A stretch of DNA of 64,000 nucleotides. Origin: Xaviernesmea rhizosphaerae. Its GTDB lineage: Bacteria > Pseudomonadota > Alphaproteobacteria > Rhizobiales > Rhizobiaceae. Positions 56,608-64,000 of the stretch are shown piece by piece (the first letter of the stretch is position 1; each line of letters opens with the position of its first letter). The notes below the pieces were generated by a model that did not search any database, was not told the DNA's origin, and saw only the letters and a list, made by a program, of their open reading frames with translations. The stretch spans positions 62,001 to 126,000 of the forward strand of contig NZ_MKIO01000025.1 in the NCBI RefSeq assembly GCF_001938945.1. The letters are read 5' to 3'. Position numbers and translations under genes: made by a program.

Positions 56608-56646
56608 AGCCGGCGGCGCGCTTCTTCGGGCGCTGCAGCCGTTTTT
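56608..56646 (+). terminator. Probable terminator of radA
   Basis: CGGCGGCGCGC and GGGCGCTGCAGCCG can fold into an imperfect GC-rich stem followed by TTTTT, right after the radA stop. Confidence 0.5.
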
Positions 56647-56845
56647 GAGATTGCAGGAAGGGGCCGTGGCCGGGATTGTCCGCCGCGGCCTGTTGCGTCT
56701 GGCCAGCAAGATCCGATCAGGATCGGCCGGAAGACAGAGATGGATCGGCGCGGTCGCAAGCTCCCCGGGGAGATGCCGGCCGGCGCCGTGGGGGCCGCCG
56801 GACCTGTTCGGACTGCCGCCGGAAGCGTTCGGAGTAAGGAGCATC

Positions 56846-57448
56846 ATGGCCATCACCATTCTCGACGGCATCGTTCTGGGCGTCGCCCTGTTTTCAGCGG
56901 TGCTCGCCATGGTGCGCGGCTTCTCGCGCGAGGTCCTGTCCGTCGCCAGCTGGGTCGCCGCCGCTGGCGCGGCCTATTACCTGCACCCCTATCTCGTGCC
57001 CTATGCCAAGCAATATACCGAAAGCGCGACCATCGCGCTGGTCGGCGCGGCCGGCGTCATCTTCCTGGTGGCGCTGATCATCGTGTCCTTCATCACCATG
57101 CGCATTGCCGATTTCATCATCGACAGCCGCATCGGCGCGCTGGACCGCACGCTCGGCTTCGTCTTCGGCGCCGCGCGCGGCGTGCTGCTGATCGTGGTGG
57201 CCATGCTGTTCTTCAACTGGCTGGTCAAGCCGGAGCAGCAGCCGGCCTGGATCCTGCAGGCCAAGTCCAAGCCCGTTCTCGACAATCTCGGTGCCAAGCT
57301 GGTAGCGCTGCTGCCGGAAAACATTGCCGAGGACGTGCGCCAGCGCCTGACCGGCGCCGGCCGTGGCGAGAACGATGCGCCCGCCGTCGAGCAGCCGCCG
57401 CAGGACGACGCCCCGGCAACCGAGCCCCGCTCGAACAATGGCGGCTGA
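56846..57448 (+). CDS. cvpA: CvpA family membrane protein
   Basis: 200 residues with four transmembrane segments (LDGIVLGVALFSAVLAMVRG, VASWVAAAGAAYYL, ALVGAAGVIFLVALIIVSFI, VLLIVVAMLFFNWL) and a disordered Pro/Glu/Asp-rich C-terminus. CvpA was named for colicin V production and is placed near purF in many genomes; a role in envelope homeostasis is suspected. AAGGAG lies five bases before ATG 56846. Confidence 0.92.
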   Translation: MAITILDGIVLGVALFSAVLAMVRGFSREVLSVASWVAAAGAAYYLHPYLVPYAKQYTESATIALVGAAGVIFLVALIIVSFITMRIADFIIDSRIGALDRTLGFVFGAARGVLLIVVAMLFFNWLVKPEQQPAWILQAKSKPVLDNLGAKLVALLPENIAEDVRQRLTGAGRGENDAPAVEQPPQDDAPATEPRSNNGG

Positions 57449-57616
57449 TGGGCGCGCGACAACAGCCGCGCGTCGCCGGATGACGGGTTAACGGCGCCTC
57501 TTTAAGCCAATGGCTTGAAGATCGCTGACGCCGATACGACATGCGCGCCGCAGGCCCTTGTTTCGGCACAATCGCCACGGCAAGACTGAAGAGAGAGTTT
57601 TGCACGATCTGCCAAA

Positions 57617-57653
57617 GGCGCCCTTGCCACGGTCCTCCACCGTGATGGGCGCC
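57617..57653 (+). promoter_or_regulatory. Structured element in the purF leader
   Basis: GGCGCCC (57617-57623) with GGGCGCC (57647-57653), and inside it CACGGT (57628-57633) with ACCGTG (57639-57644), form a two-tier hairpin 90 bases before purF. No known purine riboswitch was recognised. Function is unknown. Confidence 0.45.
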
Positions 57654-57743
57654 GATGGCATTTGAGGATCCCGCCAGGACCTTCCCCGCGAGAGGCCGGC
57701 GTTCGCATCGCAAGTTCTGTTCGCGACGGAAGGCCCGACGACC

Positions 57744-59234
57744 ATGACCGATCACCACAGCGCAACCTGGAATGACGAGCTCGACGGCGACACGCTGCAC
57801 GAGGAATGCGGGGTTTTCGGCATTCTCGGGCATGAGGACGCGGCGACGCTGACTGCGCTCGGCCTGCACGCGCTGCAGCATCGCGGCCAGGAAGCCGCGG
57901 GGATCGTCACCTTCGACGGGCGGCAGTTCTACACCGAAAAGCGCATGGGCCTCGTCGGCGATCACTATACCGACCCGGCCATCCTCGCCAAGCTGCCCGG
58001 TTTCATCGGCATGGGCCACACCCGCTACTCGACCACGGGCGAAGTGGCGCTGCGCAACGTGCAGCCGCTCTTTGCCGAACTCGAGGTCGGTGGCATCGCC
58101 ATTGCCCATAACGGCAACCTGACCAACGGGCTGACGCTGCGCCGCCAGTTGATCGCCGATGGCGCGATCTGTCAGTCCACCTCCGACACCGAAGTCGTGC
58201 TGCACCTGATCGCCCGCTCCAAGCAGGTCGGCTCGGGCGAGCGCTTCATCGACGCGATTTCCCAGATCGAGGGCGGCTATTCCATGCTCGCCATCACCCG
58301 CACCAAGCTGATGGCGGCGCGCGACCCCCATGGCATCCGCCCGCTGGTCATGGGCGAGCTCGACGGCAAGCCGATCTTCTGTTCGGAAACCTGCGCGCTC
58401 GACATTATCGGCGCCAAATTCGTGCGCGATGTCGAGAATGGCGAAGTGATCATCTGCGAGATCCAGCCCGACGGCTCGATCTCGATCGAATCGCGCAAGG
58501 CGGAAAAGCCGCAGGCCGAGCGGCTCTGCCTGTTCGAATATGTCTATTTCGCCCGGCCGGATTCGGTCGTCGGCGGCCGCAACGTCTATGTGGCGCGCAA
58601 GAACATGGGCATCAATCTCGCCCGCGAAAAGCCTGTCGAGGCCGATGTCGTCGTGCCGGTGCCGGATGGCGGCACGCCGGCGGCGATCGGCTTCGCCCAG
58701 GAAAGCGGCATTCCCTTCGAGCTCGGCATCATCCGCAACCATTATGTCGGCCGCACCTTCATCGAGCCGACGCAGCAGATCCGCGCCTTCGGCGTCAAGC
58801 TCAAGCATTCGGCCAACCGGGCGATGATCGAGGGCAAGCGCGTGGTGCTGATCGACGATTCGATCGTGCGCGGCACCACTTCGGTCAAGATCGTGCAGAT
58901 GATGCGCGAGGCCGGCGCGCGCGAGGTGCATATCCGCGTGGCGAGCCCGATGATCTACCATCCCGACTTCTACGGCATCGACACGCCAGACGCCGACAAG
59001 CTGCTGGCCAACCAGCATGCCGACCTCGCCTCCATGTGCGCTTATATCGGCGCCGACAGCCTGGAATTCCTGTCGATCGATGGTCTCTATGAAGCCGTCG
59101 GCGGCGCGCCGCGCGATGCCGCCAAGCCGCAATTCACCGACCATTACTTCACCGGCGAATATCCGACCCGCCTGATCGACCAGGAAGCGGCCAACAATGT
59201 GCGCAAGCTTTCGGTCATGGCGAGCAACGGGTAA
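57744..59234 (+). CDS. purF: Amidophosphoribosyltransferase PurF
   Basis: 496 residues. A 21-residue propeptide precedes Cys22 ([11 protein letters not shown]), the glutaminase nucleophile exposed after processing. GHTRYSTTG and the PRPP site [14 protein letters not shown] are intact. It makes phosphoribosylamine, the first step of purine synthesis. Cysteines in the C-terminal half are few ([17 protein letters not shown]), so the 4Fe-4S cluster of the Bacillus type is unclear. An SDR gene follows after six bases. Confidence 0.96.
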   Translation: MTDHHSATWNDELDGDTLHEECGVFGILGHEDAATLTALGLHALQHRGQEAAGIVTFDGRQFYTEKRMGLVGDHYTDPAILAKLPGFIGMGHTRYSTTGEVALRNVQPLFAELEVGGIAIAHNGNLTNGLTLRRQLIADGAICQSTSDTEVVLHLIARSKQVGSGERFIDAISQIEGGYSMLAITRTKLMAARDPHGIRPLVMGELDGKPIFCSETCALDIIGAKFVRDVENGEVIICEIQPDGSISIESRKAEKPQAERLCLFEYVYFARPDSVVGGRNVYVARKNMGINLAREKPVEADVVVPVPDGGTPAAIGFAQESGIPFELGIIRNHYVGRTFIEPTQQIRAFGVKLKHSANRAMIEGKRVVLIDDSIVRGTTSVKIVQMMREAGAREVHIRVASPMIYHPDFYGIDTPDADKLLANQHADLASMCAYIGADSLEFLSIDGLYEAVGGAPRDAAKPQFTDHYFTGEYPTRLIDQEAANNVRKLSVMASNG

Positions 59235-59240
59235 AGCGGG

Positions 59241-59981
59241 ATGACCACTCTTCAAGGACGGATCGCGCTGGTCACCGGCGCTTCGCGCGGCATCGGCTAT
59301 TTCACGGCGCTGGCGCTCGGCAAGGCCGGCGCCCATGTGGTGGCCTGCGCCCGCACCATTGGCGGGCTGGAAGAGCTTGACGACGCCATCCGCCAGGCCG
59401 GCGGCTCGGGCGCCACCCTCGTGCCCTTCGACCTGACCGACATGGCCGCGATCGACCGGCTGGGTGCGGCGATCAACGAGCGCTGGGGCCAGCTCGACAT
59501 TCTCGTCGCCAATGCCGGCATCCTCGGTACGATCTCGCCGATCGGCCATGTCGAGGCCAAGGTGTTCGAGCAGGTGATGGCGATCAACGTCACCGCCACC
59601 TGGCGGCTGATCCGCTCGGTCGAGCCGGTCCTGTTGAAATCCGACCAGGGCCGCGCGCTGATCCTCTCCTCGAGTGCCGCGCATAAGTGCCGCCCCTTCT
59701 GGGGGCCCTATTCCGCCTCGAAGGCGGCAGTGGAAGCGCTCGCCCGCACCTGGGCCGGCGAGACCCAGCGCCTGCCCCTGCGCATCCTCTCCGTCGATCC
59801 CGGCGGCACGCGCACCGCCATGCGGGCCCAGGCCATGCCCGGCGAGGATCCCTCGACCGTGCCCCACCCTTCCGAGATCGCCGAGGCGCTGCTGCCGCTG
59901 TGCGGAGCCGGACAGACGGAGACGGGCAAGCTCTTCCAAGTGCGCGAGCGCAAGATCGTGGATTACCGGATGCCGGAGTGA
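59241..59981 (+). CDS. Short-chain dehydrogenase/reductase
   Basis: 246 residues. Cofactor loop TGASRGIGYFTA, NAG at LVANAGILG, Ser in LILSSSAAH and YSASKAA (Tyr and Lys) give a full SDR active site. NADPH is favoured by Arg and Arg/Thr after the second strand (ACARTIGG). The substrate is unknown. It follows purF after six bases, so it is probably cotranscribed; this pairing is seen in rhizobia. It converges on vapC. Confidence 0.88.
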   Translation: MTTLQGRIALVTGASRGIGYFTALALGKAGAHVVACARTIGGLEELDDAIRQAGGSGATLVPFDLTDMAAIDRLGAAINERWGQLDILVANAGILGTISPIGHVEAKVFEQVMAINVTATWRLIRSVEPVLLKSDQGRALILSSSAAHKCRPFWGPYSASKAAVEALARTWAGETQRLPLRILSVDPGGTRTAMRAQAMPGEDPSTVPHPSEIAEALLPLCGAGQTETGKLFQVRERKIVDYRMPE

Positions 59982-60023
59982 GGGGTCGATGCAGGGCCGT
60001 TTGGAGCTCTCTCGCCCGACCGC

Positions 60024-60449
60024 TCAGGCGTCCTCTTGTACGTCCCAAGGCGAGATCAGCGTCAGTCTTGTTGTGCGGAAATCCTTGAGATTGCGCGTTG
60101 CCAGCTGGCCGTTATTCACCCGGGCAATAGCCGCAATCATCCCGTCGGGCACCGACATGCCCTGCCCGCTCCGGGCAGCCTCGGCCATGATCTCGCCATA
60201 AGCCAGGGCAGCCTCTTCGGTCAGATCGAAAATGCGGTTCCGGAAGCGGCGGCACCACTCCTGCAGCCCCTGCTGCAATCGCGTCGCGCGCTGGTCTGGC
60301 CGGATCTTCTCGATCCCAAAGGCAATCTCGGCAATGACAACGCTCGAAAGTGCAAGTTCAGCGTCATGTCGAACGAGCCAAGCAATGACCGCCTCCTCCG
60401 GCTGCTTCCGCAGGCTTTCCGAGACGACATTGGTGTCCAGAAAGATCAA
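60024..60449 (-). CDS. PIN-domain toxin, VapC/FitB-like
   Basis: 141 residues. The PIN nuclease acids are Asp5 (MIFLDTNVVSE), Glu41 (VVIAEIAFGIEKI) and Asp102 (SVPDGMIAAIA). LATRNLKDF near the end is typical, with Asn where some members have Asp. VapC toxins cleave tRNA or rRNA. The start overlaps the antitoxin stop by four bases, the usual toxin-antitoxin order with antitoxin first. Confidence 0.87.
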   Translation of the reverse strand: MIFLDTNVVSESLRKQPEEAVIAWLVRHDAELALSSVVIAEIAFGIEKIRPDQRATRLQQGLQEWCRRFRNRIFDLTEEAALAYGEIMAEAARSGQGMSVPDGMIAAIARVNNGQLATRNLKDFRTTRLTLISPWDVQEDA

Positions 60450-60694
60450 AGATCGACACCTGCGTGCGGAGCACGGCCGTCCTGAATGACGGCGTCAAGA
60501 TCCAGATCCGTACCGCATCGCTCGGCAATCCTCTGGTAGAAGGCGGCCGCCGGCTCGTGCGTGTCTCTACGGCTCTCATAGGCTTCGAGCGCCCGCTCGA
60601 CGACCTCCATGACGGAGAGGTTTTCGCGGCGCGCCAGCCTGTTGGCGAGATCCTGCGCCTTCCGGCTGGGAATGGAAAACTGCGGCTCTGCCAT
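60446..60694 (-). CDS. VapB/FitA-like antitoxin
   Basis: 82 residues. The N-terminal part (QFSIPSRKAQDLANRLARRENLSVMEVVERALEAYE) fits a ribbon-helix-helix DNA-binding antitoxin; the rest would wrap the toxin. It should repress its own operon and neutralise the PIN toxin. It lies 44 bases downstream of pssA on the same strand. Confidence 0.8.
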   Translation of the reverse strand: MAEPQFSIPSRKAQDLANRLARRENLSVMEVVERALEAYESRRDTHEPAAAFYQRIAERCGTDLDLDAVIQDGRAPHAGVDL

Positions 60695-60738
60695 CTGTGC
60701 CTCCAGTTCTCAAAAGATAGGTCGCGCGGGCGAAATCA

Positions 60739-61617
60739 TCAAGAGATCTTGCCGGTCTCCTCTTCCGACACCCTCGTCTCCTCGCGGACCGGCTCCTCCT
60801 CAACCGTCTTCACCGGATGCGGCCAGTCGCCATATTTGCGCTGCCAGGCCCGCATGCCGAAGGGCAGCGTCAGGAGATAGCCGACGGCGGTGAAGGCCAT
60901 GGTCTCCCAGGTGAAGCTCATCAGCGTGGCGACATAGAGCACCACTGCGAGGATGACGGGGAGCACCAGGTCGCGACGCACCCGGTTTTCCGACTTGCCG
61001 GACCAGACGGGAACGCGGCTGACCAGGAGAAAGCCGATGAACACGGTGTAGATCGCCGCGAAAACCGCGAAGGTCCGGCTCGGCTCCAGCCCGAGAAGGC
61101 CGAGATAGACCGGCAGCAGCACCAGCATGGCGCCGGCCGGGGCCGGCACGCCGACGAAATATTCCGATTGCCAGGGCGCCTTGATGTCGCGGTCGGCCAT
61201 GACGTTAAAGCGGGCGAGCCTGAGGCCGGCGGCGATCACATAGACCAGCGCAGCGATCCAGCCGAGTGAGGGCGCCTTGTCCAGCACGAAGGCGAAGAGC
61301 ACGAAGGCTGGCGCGACGCCGAAATTGACGATATCGGCGAGCGAATCCATCTGCACGCCGAATTTCGACGTGGCTTTCAGCAGGCGCGCCACCCGGCCGT
61401 CGATGCCATCGAGAAAGGCGGCGAGCAGCACCATGCCGACCGCCAGCTCGAACCGGTCGTCAAAGGCCATGCGCACGCCCGTCAGGCCGGCGCAGATCGC
61501 CAGAACGGTGATCAGATTGGGCACCAGCATGCGCAGCGGGATCTCGCGCAGACGCGGCCCCCGCGCCTCGTCGTTCGGGCCATTGGGCTCAAAGGAAGGG
61601 AACGGGGTGGTTTCCAT
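60739..61617 (-). CDS. pssA: CDP-diacylglycerol-serine O-phosphatidyltransferase
   Basis: 292 residues with about eight transmembrane segments. The CDP-alcohol phosphotransferase motif is full: DGIDGRVARLLKATSKFG then VQMDSLADI. NVMADRDIKAPWQSEYFVG (in parts) is typical of the membrane-bound type II serine synthases. It makes phosphatidylserine, which the adjacent psd turns into phosphatidylethanolamine. A charged C-terminal tail (EEEPVREETRVSEEE) extends it. Confidence 0.93.
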   Translation of the reverse strand: METTPFPSFEPNGPNDEARGPRLREIPLRMLVPNLITVLAICAGLTGVRMAFDDRFELAVGMVLLAAFLDGIDGRVARLLKATSKFGVQMDSLADIVNFGVAPAFVLFAFVLDKAPSLGWIAALVYVIAAGLRLARFNVMADRDIKAPWQSEYFVGVPAPAGAMLVLLPVYLGLLGLEPSRTFAVFAAIYTVFIGFLLVSRVPVWSGKSENRVRRDLVLPVILAVVLYVATLMSFTWETMAFTAVGYLLTLPFGMRAWQRKYGDWPHPVKTVEEEPVREETRVSEEETGKIS

Positions 61618-61808
61618 CGGCAGGGCGCCCTTTCAATCTCATGGGTACGGGGTGCTTATGGGTTCGGGATTGCGGCGGAACGCGGCGATCGAATGTGGAT
61701 CGCCGGCCAGACACGCCGTTCTGCGCTGACACAGGCGGGGCGCAAGCGAAATTCACTGCGCCCCTTTTTGGGAATGCTTCTGCCGTCTTTTCGTTTCAGC
61801 CCGGCGGA

Positions 61809-62507
61809 TCAGCCGCGGCGGCTGATCACCGGCCCTTTGTCCGTGGCGAATTCCGCCAGAACGGTTTCGCCGGCGATCGCGGTCTGGCCGAGGCTGACGC
61901 GCGCGCGCGCGCCGGCGGGCAGGAACACGTCGAGGCGGGAGCCGAAGCGGATCAGGCCGAAGCGCTCGCCCGGCTGCAGCCTCTCACCGGTCTGCGACCA
62001 GCAGATGATGCGCCGCGCGACCAGCCCTGCGATCTGCACCACGCCGATTTCGCCATGCGCGGTGTCGATGACCAGCCCGTTGCGCTCATTGTCATGGCTG
62101 GCCTTGTCGAGCTCGGCATTGACGAACTGGCCCTTACGATAGGCGATGCGGGCGATGCGGCCCGCCATGGGCGCGCGGTTCACATGGCAGTTGAACACAT
62201 TCATGAAGACGGAGATACGCAGCATCGGCTCGGCGCCCAGCCCCAGCTCGGCCGGCGGCACGATTTCGGCGATCGAGGAGACGCGGCCATCGGCCGGGCT
62301 GATCACCAGATCGTCATCGAGCGGGGTGACGCGCACCGGATCGCGAAAGAAATAGATGCACCAGAGGGTCAGCACGAAGCCGATCCACATCAGCGGTTTC
62401 CAGAAAAGCCCGAGCAGCAGCGAGACCACGAAGAAGATCGCGATGAAGGGATAGCCCGCCTTGTGGATCGGCACCAGCGTGTTGCGAATGGATGTGGTCA
62501 GGCTCAT
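61809..62507 (-). CDS. psd: Phosphatidylserine decarboxylase
   Basis: 232 residues of the short bacterial type. The self-cleavage site is GS in [13 protein letters not shown], where the Ser becomes the pyruvoyl group of the alpha chain. [12 protein letters not shown] and [13 protein letters not shown] are conserved. Two hydrophobic segments are at the N-terminus. psd then pssA on the minus strand, 191 bases apart, form the phosphatidylethanolamine pathway. Confidence 0.94.
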   Translation of the reverse strand: MSLTTSIRNTLVPIHKAGYPFIAIFFVVSLLLGLFWKPLMWIGFVLTLWCIYFFRDPVRVTPLDDDLVISPADGRVSSIAEIVPPAELGLGAEPMLRISVFMNVFNCHVNRAPMAGRIARIAYRKGQFVNAELDKASHDNERNGLVIDTAHGEIGVVQIAGLVARRIICWSQTGERLQPGERFGLIRFGSRLDVFLPAGARARVSLGQTAIAGETVLAEFATDKGPVISRRG

Positions 62508-62624
62508 TCAGGCGTTTCTCCCGGCGTTTCTTTCGTCTGACTTAGAGCGAAAGGCCGCCGGGAGCAACAGAGCACGGGCGGAAGCAGTGCGCGGGCCGTT
62601 TTCTCGCCGCCCTCAAAGCGCGGT

Positions 62625-64000
62625 TCACCGCGCCGAAGGGCCGCGCACGACCACGCCGAGATCGTCGTTTTCCACCACCTGCTTCAGATGTTCCTCCGCC
62701 TGGGTGGCCTCGCGCTGGCGGTTCCACATGGAGGCGTAGAGGCCGCCCGCGGCGATCAGCGCGGCGTGGTTGCCCCGCTCGGCAATCACGCCGTCGCGCA
62801 GCACGATGATCTCGTCGGCATGGATCACCGTCGACAGGCGGTGGGCGATGACCAGCGTGGTGCGGTCCTTCGAGACGATATCGAGCGCCGCCTGGATTTC
62901 CTGTTCGGTGCGGGTATCGAGTGCAGAGGTCGCCTCGTCGAGGATCAGGATCGGCGGGCTTTTCAGGATGGTGCGGGCGATTGCCACGCGCTGCTTCTCC
63001 CCGCCCGAGAGCTTCAGGCCGCGCTCGCCGACCATGGCCGAGAAGCCTTTGGGCAGCGCGCGGATGAAGCCGCCGATCTGGGCGATGTCGGCCGCCTGCT
63101 CCACCTCGGCCTCGCTCGCACCGATCCGGCCATAGCGGATGTTGTAGGCGATGGTGTCGTTGAACAGCACCGTGTCCTGCGGCACCATGCCGATCACCGC
63201 GCGCAGGCTCTTCTGCGTTACCTGGCGCACATCCTGCCCGTCGATGGTGATGGAGCCGGATTGCGCATCATAGAAGCGGTAGAGCAGGCGCGAAAGCGTC
63301 GACTTGCCCGCGCCCGAGGGGCCGACGACCGCCACCGTCTTGCCGGCCGGCACCTCGAAGGAGACCCCTTTCAGGATCGGCCGGTCGGCATCATAGGCGA
63401 AATGGACATTGTCGAAGCGGATGGCGCCGCGCTCGATGGCGAGCGACGGCGCGCCGGGACAGTCCACCACCTCCGGCTGGACTTCCAGGAGATCGAACAT
63501 CTGCTCGATATCGGTCAGGCCCTGGCGGATTTCGCGGTAGACGAAACCGATGAAGTTCAGCGGGATGGAAAGCTGCATCAGCATGGCGTTGATGAAGACG
63601 AAATCGCCGAGCGTCTGCTCGCCCCGCTGCACGGCCATCGCCGACATCACCATCATCACCGCTGTGCCCGCGCCGAAGATCAGCGCCTGGCCGAAGTTCA
63701 GCCAGCCGAGCGAGGTCCAGACCTCCGTCGCCGCCTTTTCGTAGCGCGCCATCGACTGGTCGAAGCGGCGGGCCTCCATCTCCTCATTGCCGAAATATTT
63801 GACGGTCTCGAAGTTCAAGAGCGAGTCGATCGCCTTGGTGTTGGCCTCGGTGTCGCTGTCGTTCATCTGGCGGCGGATGGAGATGCGCCAGTCGCTGGCC
63901 TTTACCGTGAACCAGATATAGAGCCAGACCGTGACGGCGGTGACGAGCAGATATTGCAGGCCATAGCCCCACCAGAAGACGATGGCGGTCAGCAGGAACT
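62625..64000 (-). CDS. ABC exporter, Atm1/HMT1-like, 5' end outside window
   Basis: The frame stays open to base 64000 (FLLTAIVFWWGYGLQYLL at the edge), so the first membrane segments are missing. A fused membrane-ATPase half transporter is seen: NDSDTEANTKAIDSLLNFETVKYFGNE, the coupling region diagnostic of the Atm1/HMT1 group; Walker [10 protein letters not shown]; signature LSGGEKQRVAIARTIL; and ILDEATSALD. Relatives export glutathione- or sulfur-linked compounds or heavy metals. It lies 117 bases upstream of psd. Confidence 0.9.
   Translation of the reverse strand, partial: FLLTAIVFWWGYGLQYLLVTAVTVWLYIWFTVKASDWRISIRRQMNDSDTEANTKAIDSLLNFETVKYFGNEEMEARRFDQSMARYEKAATEVWTSLGWLNFGQALIFGAGTAVMMVMSAMAVQRGEQTLGDFVFINAMLMQLSIPLNFIGFVYREIRQGLTDIEQMFDLLEVQPEVVDCPGAPSLAIERGAIRFDNVHFAYDADRPILKGVSFEVPAGKTVAVVGPSGAGKSTLSRLLYRFYDAQSGSITIDGQDVRQVTQKSLRAVIGMVPQDTVLFNDTIAYNIRYGRIGASEAEVEQAADIAQIGGFIRALPKGFSAMVGERGLKLSGGEKQRVAIARTILKSPPILILDEATSALDTRTEQEIQAALDIVSKDRTTLVIAHRLSTVIHADEIIVLRDGVIAERGNHAALIAAGGLYASMWNRQREATQAEEHLKQVVENDDLGVVVRGPSAR

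Noticed and set aside
57225..59939. Open frame of about 900 codons on the minus strand
   Set aside because: It is antisense to purF and the SDR, both of which carry full catalytic motifs; low-complexity Arg/Ala/Asp composition shows a shadow frame.

Overview
The window is a GC-rich (spot counts near 70% in housekeeping genes) chromosomal segment of an alphaproteobacterium of the order Hyphomicrobiales (Rhizobiales), most likely family Rhizobiaceae. The evidence is the gene order (lptF-lptG-lptD-surA-like-pdxA-rsmA; gmk-yicC-mltG-fabF-acpP-fabG-fabD; rpsF-rpsR-DUF2232-rplI-dnaB-alr-radA-cvpA-purF), an Omp25/RopB-type porin-like protein, and intergenic mosaic palindromes resembling the RIME repeats described in rhizobia. 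No genus can be fixed from sequence reading alone. The genes are packed mostly as housekeeping operons with a few accessory genes between them. No tRNA, rRNA, CRISPR array, prophage or insertion sequence was recognised.

Region by region. 1-4.7 kb: the 3' part of an omptin-type outer membrane protease, a chloroperoxidase-like alpha/beta hydrolase, a NudK-like Nudix hydrolase and a large molybdopterin oxidoreductase. 4.7-8.8 kb: rlmJ, a secreted four-cysteine protein overlapping an RNase T2 lipoprotein gene, a GST and an Omp25-like protein. 9-13.8 kb: uvrC, pgsA, moaD-moaE and ndk. 13.8-19.5 kb: a second GST, a DinB-like protein, a degenerate GGDEF protein, an ABC-F ATPase and a GNAT acetyltransferase. 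19.7-25.1 kb: a galactose-1-dehydrogenase-like oxidoreductase, an RTX protein, holC-pepA and a PAP2 phosphatase. 25.3-33 kb: LPS transport genes lptF-lptG-lptD, a SurA-like chaperone, pdxA and rsmA, with 0-1 nt gaps or overlaps between several genes. 33-34 kb: a lower-GC GH75 chitosanase-like gene. 34-41.4 kb, minus strand: fatty acid synthesis (fabD, fabG, acpP, fabF), mltG, yicC and gmk. 41.7-45.6 kb: an aldo/keto reductase, then ribosomal proteins S6, S18 and L9. 45.6-49 kb: a marR-MFS-HlyD efflux operon. 49.6-60 kb: dnaB, a MazG-like gene with a disrupted 5' end, azlCD with an AraC regulator, alr, radA, cvpA, purF and an SDR. 60-64 kb, minus strand: a VapBC-type pair, pssA, psd and an ABC exporter cut by the window end.

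Working together: envelope construction is a main theme (LPS export, phospholipid synthesis by pgsA, pssA and psd, fatty acid synthesis, MltG, alanine racemase, outer membrane proteins). Replication and repair (dnaB, holC, uvrC, radA) and translation genes make up the rest of the core.

The most unusual signals are: mosaic palindromes that supply the stop codon of three separate genes; a 16-base palindrome shared in two places; three TTGTCTTGG boxes at exact 17-base spacing before the ABC-F gene; a GGDEF protein that has lost its catalytic residues; an amber codon at position 5 of a MazG-like gene; and the coupled pair of a small secreted protein and RNase T2.
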